Shown here piece after piece: positions 37,819 to 46,456 of a stretch of DNA of 64,000 bases. Source of the stretch: CAVTLG01 sp963735495. Lineage in GTDB: Bacteria > Chloroflexota > Ktedonobacteria > Ktedonobacterales > Ktedonobacteraceae. The translations under genes were made by a program, and so were the position numbers. Location: NCBI GenBank assembly GCA_963735495.1, contig CAVTLG010000011.1, positions 124,001 through 188,000 on the forward strand. The letters run 5' to 3'. The notes under the pieces were generated by a model. That model made no database searches. It saw only the letters and a program-made list of their open reading frames with translations, and was not told the origin of the DNA. The number at the start of each line of letters is the position of its first letter. The first letter of the stretch is position 1.

Positions 37819-40800
37819 CGTCACCAATCGACACATCGAACTTCAGACCCTGTTAACCCAGTTGAATTTGGTTGCCATGGCCGATGTCTTCGCTGATGTA
37901 GCTCTGCGGGCTGCCAAGGAGGGATTGTCTCATGAAGCCTATCTCTCTGAACTCGCTCGCCTGGAGAGAGAACAACGCACCCAACGACGAACCGCCCGCC
38001 TGGTGCGCGCTTCGGGGCTGCCAGTGGAGAAAACCTTTCGCACGCTGGCGCTCAATCGGCTTTCTCCAACGCTGCAGTTGCAATTGGAACGCCTCAAAAG
38101 CGCTTCCTTCCTGGAGACAGCAACGAACATTATCGCCATTGGCAAACCAGGTGTGGGGAAAAGTCACTGCCTCGCAGCGGTTGGGTATGCCGTCATCGAG
38201 GCTGGCTACCCCGTGCTCTGGACGCCCACCAGCGCCCTTGTCCAGCGACTTCTGGCAGCCAAGCGTGATCTGCGTCTGCCGCAAGAACTCTCGAAATTGG
38301 ACAAATTTGCGTGTGTGATTCTCGATGATATTGGCTATGTCCAGGTGCGCCGTTTCGGCATGTATGAGATTGCTCCCAAAAGAGCAGAAGGTTGAGAGCA
38401 AATGACCTTTTAGGACGCTCACTCTACCTGGCGTCGAAAGGCAAAGGGGAAAGTAGCATAGTGAGAAAGCGGATAAACCTGAAGATATGTAAGGCGACGC
38501 TCCGCAAGTCCTGACCGCATGGTGAAAGCTGAATTGCTTGAACCCAAGTTTCCAGCGATGCAATAGCCCATCCGCCGTAGCATATCTGAAACGGCGTTAC
38601 CACACTACCGCGCAGTGTTGGACGGCACGGTAAACGCTCTCTGTGGTAAGCGACTTGAAACGAACAAGTTCAAGGAAACGAACTGGGCACCTAAACGGAC
38701 TGAACGTCTCATACAGGTAAAAACGGGATCGCCTACAAGAGGAGACTCTCATGGCGACGGAGTTCTCATATTACTCGAACGCCCAGAGTAATGTCTGGGA
38801 CATGGGGAAGGAGAACAGGTATTGTTGAGGTACGAAAGATAGAAAGGTGCGTGAGATGCGTACAGCCGATACTATCATCGGACTCATCTCGGAAAGAGGC
38901 AAGAAAGGATTGCCCTTAGAACGAGTCTACAAGCTCTTGTTTAACAGGAACCTGTACCTCGAAGCCTATGGGAAGATTTATCGGAATGCGGGAGCCATGA
39001 CTCACGGAGTAACGGACGAAACACCCGACGGCATGTCGCTGGAAAAGATGGATGCCATCATAGAAGCACTCCACTCTGAACGGTATGAGTGGCTTCCAGC
39101 GCGACGAGTGTCAATCCCGAAGAAAAACGGGAAGAAACGCCCGCTCGGCATGCCGATATGTCTTTCATACTGCCTCTCTTTGCAGGCGATGTTCGGGATG
39201 CCGATGGTCGCCAACTGGGTGGACCAGAATCTCCAATCCACCCGCATAGTTCTACTGTACCATATTTTGCTTCTGTTGACGAGTGATGCAACGTTTCCAA
39301 TGTCGTTGAAGCGGCTTGCGAAGCTCCGTGATGATTTCTGGAGTGAGGGTAATCCAGCGTGGACCACGAGGGCAGGCTCGGACACACTCCAGTCGTCCCG
39401 CATTGCACCAATCTGCGATGGTCGAGACATTCACGTTCAACACTTCTGCGGCGGCCAAGGCCGAGTAACGGCCATCGCCACGCTGTCCTGTTGCAGCCAC
39501 GTAGGGGCGTTCTGGACAATCCAGAGGGATCTGATAGGCATGGCGAATCCAGGCGACCTTGCTCGCGGTCAATGTTCCTCCCATGCCAGCTTGCTCCCCT
39601 TCTGCATTGAGCAACGCCGCAATCTGCGTCTCGGTATGGGTTGGGGCCAATTCGCGGATGCGAGTAACGACCTGTTGGCTGGTTTGGCGAACTTCCCACG
39701 ACTTTTTGAGGCGAGGAATGGACAGACTCGTGCGGGCTTCAGTTTGCCAACGAATGTCGATGGCAATATCATTGCCACGCTTGCAGAGCGTCACATCTTT
39801 GATCAGCCAGCGCAGAAGCTGTTTGCGCTGAGCCCAGGTGGTCGTTGGAGCATCCCAGAGGGCTGGCAGGTTCTGCGCAAGCTGGCGGATATGTTCCCGT
39901 TGTTCCGCAGACAGCATCAGTGCGGCTGGTTTGGGCAAGGACTGGTATTCCCGTTCCATTCGATCAACCTCCTGCAGTTTCTCATTCCACTCCCGCTCCA
40001 GGCTACGAGCGACCAGGCGGTTGTCTGGGTCCACAGCCCGGTAGCGGCGGCGAGCCAGGTCTGCCTCGTACTGGACCCGTTCAATTTGTCGCAGCGCTTG
40101 CTGATCGATCTGTTTGGCACGTGCTTCCAGATGGGTGAGGGCCGAGAGCGCCACTTCCAGTTGTGCGGGTTCAATGGCCTCCAGAAACACCTGAGCCACC
40201 GTCTGGTCAATGCGATCCCCTCGCATCGTCTGGCAGGTTTTGACGGCCAGTTGCGCATGTGCTTGATTACATTCATAGATCAGCAAAGATCCGTCCCGTT
40301 GATAGCGAACGCTCATGCGCCGGCCACAGGAGCCACAGAGCACGATGCCTTGCAACAGCGAGGAGCCTTCACGTACCGCTCCTCGATGAGCATCAACTGG
40401 GGTTTGTTGGTTATCGAGCAGTTGGTGTTGGTTGCGCAAAAATTGCTCCCAGGTGATGTAGCCGGGATGGGTGTCTCGCAAGACGATTGGCCAGTCTTCC
40501 AGAGCCACCCGACGCGTGCGTCCTTTGAGACGTGGCTCCTCGCCGGGCAGCGCATGGCGACGCGTCTTGGTCCGCCCGTAGACGTAGGCTCCGGCATACA
40601 GGGGACAGTGCAGGACATCCAGAAGCCGACCATGCGTCAGCCGAACCCACTCCAGTTCTCCTGCTCGTGCTCCGCCCCAATGCCGTGTGGGGAAGAGCAG
40701 ATGATGCTTGGCGAAGTGACTCACGACGGCCAGCCCCGAGGTGGAGTGCTCAAAGAGCGTGAACACCAGACGAAGGGCTTCGGCAACGGCTTCATCAGGA

Positions 40801-43800
40801 TCCAGCACAATCTTGCCGACAGGATCATAGACCAACCCGCTCGGCAGGCGGAAGCGCAGTTTCCCTTGTTCGGCTTTCGTCAGTTTGCCGCCCTGCAGGC
40901 GCTGATGGAGCCAATGAAGTTCCGCTTCGCTCATGGTCCCCTTGAAGCCCAACAGCAGACGGTCATTGTACGATCCTGGGTCGTAGACGCCCTCCTCGTC
41001 AATAACCAGCGTCTCCGTGAGGGCACAGATTTCCAGCAGGCGATACCAATCACTGCACGAGCGAGCCAGACGAGAGACTTCCAGACTCAGGACGGCTCCC
41101 ACATGGCCCAGCCCCACTTCGGCAACCAGCGTTTGAAAACCGTCGCGTCCGATGGTCGAGGAGCCGGACTGGCCTTGATCCTGGTCAATGACTTCAATCC
41201 CTGCCTGTTCCCACCCCAATTCGTGCGCTCGCTTGGTCAGATCATACTGTCGAGTGGTGCTGCCGATATTCTCACGCACTTGCAGCAGCGTCGATTGACG
41301 CACATAGATCACGGCTTGTCTGCTGAGATGATCAGGACGGATTTTGAGGGTATGTTGCTGGATCGGCATGGCAAGCCTCCTCTCGTTCAGATTGGTTCTG
41401 GGGATGCGCTACGACCATATTCAATGCGAGTTGCGCTAAGAGGCCAACGACGCGGATTTGTAGATCAGAAGAGAGGTGGACCCAAATGTGGGTCAACGTG
41501 CCCTGCTCCTGATCGCAAGAGGAGAGTGGGACCATGCAGCAACCTCCTTGATGTGCCCAAACCAGACCTGCTGAGAACTCTATCATACCTCATGCTCTCC
41601 TCTCGGTTCTTGGTCCTCGCACTGTTGCCTGGCCCATTGCGCGATCTGCCACAATCCTTCAATCGAGAGCAATGGCGGTTCGGTCACGCAGAGACCAGGA
41701 TCTGGTGCTCCGGCGTAGTCGGTCAAGCTGGCGGCGATAGCCCCGTGGTAGCCGTCAGGCATGCGAATGATGAGGTCAGGATCTGGCCCTCGGCGCACCC
41801 GGATGAGTTGGACGCGCTGGCCATGCAGCGGATGATGGGGATGGGTCACTCTCACCCATTCCTCAGATCCCTTGGTAAAGGGGGTAGTGGACTGTGAATA
41901 TGCCCGTGTGGTCAGATAAGCTGGTACAGGAAGTCATACGCACCCTCTTGAGTGCGTACTACGAACCCCAGTTTTCAGAGCACTCGCATGGATTTCGCCC
42001 AGAACGGGGATGTCATACCGCGCTCAGGGAAATCTACCACAAGTGGGTAGGTACAACATGGTTTCTTGAGGGAGATATCAAGGGATGTTATGACAACTTC
42101 GATCATGAACTCCTCCTCAAAACACTTGAAGAAAAAATTCATGATGGAAGATTCATCAAGCTCCTGAGAAAGCTCCTGGAAGCAGGGTACATGGAAGATT
42201 GGACATTTAACCGAACGCTCAGCGGAGTTCCGCAAGGCGGGATCGTTAGCCCCGTGCTGTCAAATATCCTGCTGAACAAACTGGATACATTTGTAGAAAC
42301 AGTTCTTATCCCAAAATATACCAGAGGGAACAAGAGAAGCGCGAATCCTGAGTACCACCGTCTTATCACGCTCTCCTGGTATCACAGGAAAAAGGGGAAC
42401 ACTGAGAAAGCGGAAGCATTGAGAAATCAAGCTCAAGCACTTCCCTCAGTGAAGACAAACGACCCCGATTATCGACGCCTCAACTATGTCAGATATGCTG
42501 ATGATATCCTGCTCGGATTCGTCGGGCCAAGATCAGAAGCGGAAGAAATCAAACAGCAACTCGGAGCGTTCCTGCGAGAGGAACTCAAACTGGAACTCTC
42601 AGAGGAAAAGACGCTGATCACTCATGCGAGAAGTGGAGCTGCAAGATTTCTTGGGTACGAAGTAACGACACTGCAAGACAATGCCAAACGTACAAAGAAG
42701 AATACCAACAATTATGGTACAGAAACGATGTGCAGAAGCGTGAACAGCAGGATAGGGTTACGAGTACCCAAAGACATTATTGAAGCAAAGTGTCAACGGT
42801 ACTTGAAAGGGAAAAAGGCGATCCATCGAGCCGAGCTGATAAACGACAGCGACTATGCCATAGTCACAACCTATCAACTTGAATATCGAGGCATCGCCAA
42901 CTATTATCGCCTTGCCTACAACCTGCACACGCTCAGGAAGCTGAAGTGGGTCATGGAAGTCTCATTAACCAAAACACTCGCAGCAAAACACCAGTTGTCA
43001 GTGAAAAAGGTCTATGAGAAATACGGGGCGAAACTCGCGGTAAAAGGCAAAGAGTACAAAGGACTCCAAGCTCGTATCCTGCGAAAAGATAAACTTCCCT
43101 TGATAGCGACATGGGGTGGTATACCCCTCCAATGGGATATCAAGGCAACCCTGGTAGACGAGCCGCCAAAGCTGTATGGCAATCGAACAGAACTCGTACA
43201 ACGTCTTCTCGCAGATTTCTGTGAACTCTGCGGGATGGACGGAAATGTAGAAGTACACCATGTGCGAGCCATGAAAAAGCTCCATGAATACCCAGGAAGG
43301 CCAAAACCTGAGTGGGTCAAGAGGATGATTGCCCTCAAGCGAAAGACACTTGTTCTCTGTAAAAGATGCCATGAGGCAACCGATCATGGATTGCCTATTA
43401 CATGGCCTCTGATCAGCCTCGAAGAGATTCAGAAACGGAGACAATACTAGAGAGCCGTGTGCGCTTAACGGTGCAAGCACGGTTCGGAGGCGGGCCGACA
43501 GAAAAGTGCCTCACCAGGTAACTCGCTGGCGGCCTAGCCCACCATGATCGTGACGAAATGGAGGTGTTGTTTACCTTCTTGGCTGAGCGCTATGAACGGA
43601 AATCGGTGATGATTACGACGAATTTGGTGTTTAGTGAGTGGGAGCTCATTTTCAAAGATCCCATGACCACTATGGCTGCTATTGACCGTTTAGTTCATCA
43701 TTCCGTTATTTTGGATATGATGAGCGTCGAGAGTTATCGAGCTGAGGCTGCTGCCTCGCACCATCTGCCCTCCTCTCGTCCGAAGAAGCTGCTTGGATGG

Positions 43801-43962
43801 CAGCTTCCTCTCGATGAGGCAACAGCCTCTCTTCAAGAACCGCACCCATCGGCCAGTGAGGGTATGCCGACTGCCGTTCTTGTCGTTGAGAGCTGCTCTG
43901 AAAATCCTCTCTCGACAGCTCCAAAATCGGCACGTTTAATCGCCGCCGATGGTACTGTTTAA
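37811..43962 (+). CDS. istB: IS21 helper ATPase IstB, split by a group II intron (exons 37811-38344 and 43543-43962)
   Basis: Exon 1 encodes 178 residues with the AAA+ P-loop (GKPGVGKSH) and the Walker B VILDDIGYVQ, where it stops abruptly. Exon 2 resumes at 43543 with HDRDEMEVLFTFLAERYERKSVMITTNLVFSEW and DPMTTMAAIDRLVHHSVIL. Joining CAG at 38342-38344 to CAT at 43543-43545 restores DDIGYVQHDRDEMEVL in frame, which is the conserved IstB wording. The joined gene is 954 nt, 317 residues, with a longer tail than typical IstB. Without splicing, exon 1 reads 16 residues into the intron and stops at 38395. IstB stimulates IstA; here istA is broken. Confidence 0.85.
38856..39154 (+). pseudogene. 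Group II intron reverse transcriptase/maturase, N-terminal part
   Basis: The first 100 residues of the intron-encoded protein (SERGKKGLPLERVYKLLFNRNLY, RRVSIPKKNGKKRPLGMP) cover the RT-0/RT-1 region. They stop at GMP, where the family continues TWSDKLVQE. The continuation lies at 41900, beyond the inserted element. The start at 38856 has AAAGG nine bases upstream. Beyond 39155 the frame stays open by chance, antisense to the recombinase; that part is not protein coding. Confidence 0.85.
39252..41369 (-). CDS. Large serine recombinase
   Basis: The 705-residue protein has a resolvase-type catalytic domain with nucleophile S26 (VIYVRQST), and DQDQGQSGSS and LEVSRLARSCSDW downstream, in residues ~15-165. 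A recombinase domain (~190-320) is followed by a zinc ribbon whose first pair is CGSCGRR and by a coiled-coil region (~400-500, LEARAKQIDQQALRQIE). A C-terminal helix-turn-helix-like part (LAAAEVLNVNVSTIADWCNAGRL) lies near the end. It overlaps the end of the preceding gene by 38 bp. It looks intact and should be able to move its element. Confidence 0.92.
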   Translation of the reverse strand: MPIQQHTLKIRPDHLSRQAVIYVRQSTLLQVRENIGSTTRQYDLTKRAHELGWEQAGIEVIDQDQGQSGSSTIGRDGFQTLVAEVGLGHVGAVLSLEVSRLARSCSDWYRLLEICALTETLVIDEEGVYDPGSYNDRLLLGFKGTMSEAELHWLHQRLQGGKLTKAEQGKLRFRLPSGLVYDPVGKIVLDPDEAVAEALRLVFTLFEHSTSGLAVVSHFAKHHLLFPTRHWGGARAGELEWVRLTHGRLLDVLHCPLYAGAYVYGRTKTRRHALPGEEPRLKGRTRRVALEDWPIVLRDTHPGYITWEQFLRNQHQLLDNQQTPVDAHRGAVREGSSLLQGIVLCGSCGRRMSVRYQRDGSLLIYECNQAHAQLAVKTCQTMRGDRIDQTVAQVFLEAIEPAQLEVALSALTHLEARAKQIDQQALRQIERVQYEADLARRRYRAVDPDNRLVARSLEREWNEKLQEVDRMEREYQSLPKPAALMLSAEQREHIRQLAQNLPALWDAPTTTWAQRKQLLRWLIKDVTLCKRGNDIAIDIRWQTEARTSLSIPRLKKSWEVRQTSQQVVTRIRELAPTHTETQIAALLNAEGEQAGMGGTLTASKVAWIRHAYQIPLDCPERPYVAATGQRGDGRYSALAAAEVLNVNVSTIADWCNAGRLECVRACPRGPRWITLTPEIITELRKPLQRHWKRCITRQQKQNMVQ
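41332..41586 (-). CDS. Small protein of the serine-recombinase operon
   Basis: The 84-residue frame is wedged between two genes of the same operon, overlapping the upstream gene by ATGA (41583-41586) and the recombinase start by 38 bp. That tight packing is the main evidence that it is translated. A helical stretch (LSSDLQIRVVGLLAQLALNMV) resembles a middle protein found beside such recombinases. Its function is unknown. Confidence 0.6.
   Translation of the reverse strand: MIEFSAGLVWAHQGGCCMVPLSSCDQEQGTLTHIWVHLSSDLQIRVVGLLAQLALNMVVAHPQNQSEREEACHADPATYPQNPS
41583..41855 (-). CDS. DUF5372-like protein of the serine-recombinase operon
   Basis: The 90-residue product has the wording of small proteins encoded first in such recombinase operons: THPHHPLHGQRVQLIRVRRG at the start and GYHGAIAASLTDYAG in the middle, suggesting a small beta-barrel-like fold. 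It starts at 41855, just inside the right end of the element, and its stop overlaps the next start by ATGA. Function is unknown; a role in element mobility is inferred from its position. Confidence 0.65.
   Translation of the reverse strand: MRVTHPHHPLHGQRVQLIRVRRGPDPDLIIRMPDGYHGAIAASLTDYAGAPDPGLCVTEPPLLSIEGLWQIAQWARQQCEDQEPRGEHEV
41900..43450 (+). pseudogene. ltrA: Group II intron reverse transcriptase/maturase, remaining part, with HNH domain
   Basis: The frame resumes with VWSDKLVQEVIRTLLSAYYEP and carries the other RT blocks (GFRPERGCHTAL, LEGDIKGCYDNFDH, LSGVPQGGIVSPVLSN, and the catalytic YADD in NYVRYADDILLGF). The maturase X domain (~YRGIANYYRLA) and an HNH endonuclease (CELCG ... VEVHHVRAMK ... 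LCKRCHEATDHG) follow. Joined to the N-terminal piece it would be about 614 residues, a normal full length. All catalytic residues are intact, so only the inserted element disrupts it. Type is given as pseudogene because the gene is split. Confidence 0.9.
43452..43485 (+). ncRNA. Group II intron domain V
   Basis: The 34-nt hairpin begins GAGCCGTGTGCG and ends GCAAGCACGGTTC. The 5' AGC-type catalytic triad region, the two-base bulge and the closing GGTTC are as expected for bacterial domain V. It lies two bases after the maturase stop region and is followed by a domain VI-like stretch to 43542. This is the strongest single proof that the insert is a group II intron. Confidence 0.92.
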
Positions 43963-44050
43963 TTGACTTCCATCAGCTCACTCTGCCGAGAAGGCACCCG
44001 ATCTGCATGAAGCTCGACCGAGAAGAAAGGTGATTGATCCAGCTGAAGCG

Positions 44051-45289
44051 CAGGGCAATCGCATCTAATTAACCCCATCCAGAACACGCAGGAGATAGGG
44101 ATTGTCCCAGCCAGCTTTGAGTCGCTTGGCATGGATGCCCACACGAGACGATTTCTCCTGACGCAAGAGATTTAAGGTGATGTGGCGTAACACCGCCAGA
44201 TTCTCGCTGGCATGGCCCAGACGGACACGGGAGTCATCTTCCCGAAAAGCCACATCCAACACCCAATGCAGGCTGTTTTCAATTCCCCAGTGACCTCGAA
44301 CGGCGTACGCAAAGGTGTTCACCGCCGCGAAACTGAGGAGAAAATAGCGGGTTTCGCTGCTCCGTTCAGAGCCAATGCGTCGTTGTGCTCGGACCATCCC
44401 AATCCCTCGCAACCCCTCCCACTTCTGCTCTGGGTCGAGATGTGAGAGGATTTCGGCGTCCCGGATGGTCCAGTATTCTCTGATCTCCAGCCGCCCGTGG
44501 CCTTTCTCCACACGACGATCCGACTCCCATTGCAGAGCCTGAAAGCCATCCTTCTCAGCCATTGCAAACGTCGCTTTGACCTCTTCATACAGGTTCCCCT
44601 GATTGTCTTTGAGAGCCAGCGCATAATCGCCCTCTTGCTCGACAATCTGAGCGGCAATCTTCGTTTGCGTTCCCATGGCATCTATCGTCACAATACAACC
44701 AGCCAACGCCAATTGTCGTAAAAGGATGGGAATTGCTGTGATTTCATTGGACTTCTCCTCAGTGGCAAGCTGAGCTAACACCAAACGATTTTCCACGGCC
44801 CATGCACTCACGACATGCAGTGCTTTCTTGCCTGCCTCGTGGTCATGAGAGCGGCGAAGGGTCTTCCCATCGATGGCGACCACTCCCTTGACCGTTTGGC
44901 TGATCCCTTGCACCCACTGCACAAAACTCGCTTCAAACTGCTTCGGATCGATCAGGGCAAACACCCGCCCAAACGTATCGTGGGAAGGAATCCCATTGGG
45001 CAGGTTGAGCAAATCCGTAAAAAAGGCTTCTTTTGCTTTCCCAAATTCTTCGATCTCTACCCATCCTTCTGCTCCGCAAAGGACCCCACAGATCGCCAGA
45101 ATGATGATATCCCGTAATCGATGGAGCTTGGTTCGCTCCATTCGAGGGTCTTCCACTTGCGCAAAAACGCTTTCCAGATCTCGCAGGTCGTTCTCTTCCA
45201 TCACCTTGTCTCCAGCTTTTTCGACCTATTTTATCACCTCCTCGTCCTTTCTTCTCTGTTGATGGGGTTATTTAGATGCGATTGCCCTG
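44051..45289. mobile_element. ISAs1-family insertion sequence, complete
   Basis: Perfect 18-bp inverted repeats CAGGGCAATCGCATCTAA (44051-44068) and its complement (45272-45289) bound a 1239-bp element. It is flanked by an exact 10-bp duplication AGCTGAAGCG at 44041-44050 and 45290-45299. Intact ends, duplication and transposase all point to a recent insertion, in the DNA downstream of the older IS21 remnant. Confidence 0.95.
44065..45204 (-). CDS. ISAs1-family DDE transposase
   Basis: The 379-residue protein has the family N-terminal segment (DPRMERTKLHRLRDIIILAICGVLCGAEGW), first Asp in VVAIDGKTLRRS, second in CIVTIDAMGTQ, and the C-terminal RGHWGIENSLHWVLDVAFREDDSR containing the catalytic Glu. 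No disruption is seen. The first codon may be the GTG at 45204 or the ATG at 45201, both just after AAGG. Confidence 0.95.
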   Translation of the reverse strand: MMEENDLRDLESVFAQVEDPRMERTKLHRLRDIIILAICGVLCGAEGWVEIEEFGKAKEAFFTDLLNLPNGIPSHDTFGRVFALIDPKQFEASFVQWVQGISQTVKGVVAIDGKTLRRSHDHEAGKKALHVVSAWAVENRLVLAQLATEEKSNEITAIPILLRQLALAGCIVTIDAMGTQTKIAAQIVEQEGDYALALKDNQGNLYEEVKATFAMAEKDGFQALQWESDRRVEKGHGRLEIREYWTIRDAEILSHLDPEQKWEGLRGIGMVRAQRRIGSERSSETRYFLLSFAAVNTFAYAVRGHWGIENSLHWVLDVAFREDDSRVRLGHASENLAVLRHITLNLLRQEKSSRVGIHAKRLKAGWDNPYLLRVLDGVN

Positions 45290-45397
45290 AGCTGAAGCGG
45301 TCTCTGCTTGACATCCGGTGTCGTAGTTCTCTCCTTTGCGGCTATGAAGATCTTCTTTTAACTCAGAGCCAGGATAGCATACTCAAAGGAAACCAAA

Positions 45398-45949
45398 CTA
45401 GTACAATCTTGCGGTTCGGCGGTAGCTTCCTGAGGTCATCAGGTAGTGCCGCTTAAACTGCTTGGTAAAATGCATTTGATCAAAAAAGCCGGTTGCATGG
45501 GCCACAGAGCCCACGTCGTATCCTTGCACCAGCAACGTTCTGGCATGCTCCAGGCGCAACTTCGTCTGATAGGCATGGGGAGGCAGGCCAATGGCCTGGC
45601 GGAAGACACGAGAGAGATAAAAGGGACTCAGGTTCACCATCCCGGCCAGTTCTTGCAGCGCCACCTCCTCGGCGTAGTGCGCTTGTAGATACTCCTTTAT
45701 GCGCTTGACGGCTGGGTGTTCCCAACCCAACCGAGGAAGGGCTCCCGCGTCTTGGACATGAGAAAGCAGTAACTGAGCAAGCAGGGACAACAGGGTCTCA
45801 TCCTGTTGCAAAAGAACCTGCCACTTTAAATTTCCCCGGAATAATATTCTTTGAGAATTTTCTACAGGATCAAAACCCCGTATATGTCCATATTTCATCA
45901 CCTTTAGACGAAAACGCAGTAAGACAACAGATGCATCAACTATTCGCAC
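45398..45949 (-). CDS. AraC-family regulator, N-terminally truncated
   Basis: The C-terminal ~100 residues form an intact double helix-turn-helix DNA-binding domain (RIKEYLQAHYAEEVALQELAGMVNLSPFYLSRVFRQAIG; VGSVAHATGFFDQMHFTKQFKRH). Ahead of it lie only ~80 residues, of which the last ~40 (LLSLLAQLLLSHVQ) look like the linker of a sugar-binding AraC protein. The usual cupin sensor of about 150 residues is missing, and the first 30-40 residues look random. It sits upstream of and divergent from the polysaccharide locus, so it was probably one of its regulators. Confidence 0.7.
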   Translation of the reverse strand: MRIVDASVVLLRFRLKVMKYGHIRGFDPVENSQRILFRGNLKWQVLLQQDETLLSLLAQLLLSHVQDAGALPRLGWEHPAVKRIKEYLQAHYAEEVALQELAGMVNLSPFYLSRVFRQAIGLPPHAYQTKLRLEHARTLLVQGYDVGSVAHATGFFDQMHFTKQFKRHYLMTSGSYRRTARLY

Positions 45950-46375
45950 TTGTAGATAAAGCTTACCAAGCTTCGGTAGAATCTCAGAAAAACTTCTTGA
46001 ACCTTTTGGCCTTATCTTTTCAAAAAGAACTCATAGATTATGAACGAGGGAGCGATATAAGCATGCATGAGTGGATTATAAATGCGTTTAGATTTATTCA
46101 TGCAAGAAGCGGCGATATTGTTAGCGTAGTGAGTTTGTTCAAGTAGTTAAAAGTATCAAGCTGGTCTATAGCGGAAAAGAGCTTATGAGGTGCGTCATTT
46201 ATTCCCGAAGGAAGTACGACAGAGAATTTAGAAGATGACACTTTTCGGTCCCATTTTGAGCAAAATTAGAACCTATGTACCTAGTGATAGATTTTTACAG
46301 TCTTCCTAGTCTTACCTCATCCATGCCCATAGGAAAACCAAGTAGGCAGAATGGTCAATGGAAAGAGAAAAACTC
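45950..46375. other. Intergenic region upstream of the LacI-type gene
   Basis: This AT-rich stretch lacks a supported gene. A 71-codon plus-strand frame at 45931-46146 has no ribosome site and no recognisable family. The lost 5' part of the AraC gene would have been here. Confidence 0.4.
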
Positions 46376-46404
46376 TTGACATTACCCGGTTAACCAGGTA
46401 TACT
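46376..46404 (+). promoter_or_regulatory. Consensus sigma-70 promoter of the LacI-type gene
   Basis: TTGACA (46376-46381) and TATACT (46399-46404) are separated by exactly 17 bp. Transcription would start near 46411. The spacer is occupied almost completely by the first operator, so repressor binding should block RNA polymerase directly. Confidence 0.85.
46382..46394. promoter_or_regulatory. LacI-type operator O1
   Basis: TTACCCGGTTAAC is a near-palindrome of the GTTAACCGGTTAAC type bound by LacI/GalR proteins, with the usual central CG. It lies between the -35 and -10 boxes. Confidence 0.75.
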
Positions 46405-46413
46405 TTTCACAAG

Positions 46414-46426
46414 TTACCCGGTTAAC
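46414..46426. promoter_or_regulatory. LacI-type operator O2
   Basis: An exact second copy of TTACCCGGTTAAC, 32 bp downstream of the first (about three helical turns), at the expected transcription start. The pair on one DNA face suggests cooperative autorepression by the LacI-type protein encoded next. Confidence 0.75.
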
Positions 46427-46456
46427 GTAGCAGTTACCAAGGAAGGACAGCGCACA

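Larger units (their letters stand above)
39155..41899. mobile_element. Serine-recombinase element inserted in the intron maturase gene
   Basis: The maturase frame is interrupted at ATGCC (39150-39154) and resumes at ATGCC (41900-41904), so the element is about 2.75 kb and the shared ATGCC may be the crossover or duplicated site. It contains three overlapping minus-strand genes, ending with a large serine recombinase. No long terminal inverted repeats were seen, which fits site-specific integration rather than DDE transposition. Exact ends are uncertain by a few bases. Confidence 0.75.
38345..43542 (+). mobile_element. Group II intron inserted in istB, itself carrying a serine-recombinase element
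   Basis: The 5' end reads GTGCGCC, matching the GUGYG consensus. The 3' part has a textbook domain V and ends ...CCCAC, matching the AY rule. About 500 nt of presumed ribozyme domains I-III (38345-38850) precede the maturase frame in domain IV. The boundaries were placed by restoring the IstB frame. Removing the inserted ~2.7-kb recombinase element would leave an intron of about 2.45 kb, a normal size for an ORF-containing bacterial group II intron. Confidence 0.85.

Noticed and set aside
38847..41897. A 1016-codon plus-strand open frame
   Set aside because: Only the first 100 codons are reverse transcriptase. The rest is antisense to the serine recombinase and does not resemble protein.
38856..43450. 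Diversity-generating retroelement or defence reverse transcriptase
   Set aside because: Domain V, intron boundaries and the maturase X and HNH domains identify a group II intron; no template or variable repeat was seen.
45931..46146. 71-codon plus-strand gene before the LacI-type regulator
   Set aside because: No ribosome site, no recognisable domain; overlaps the degraded 5' part of the AraC gene.
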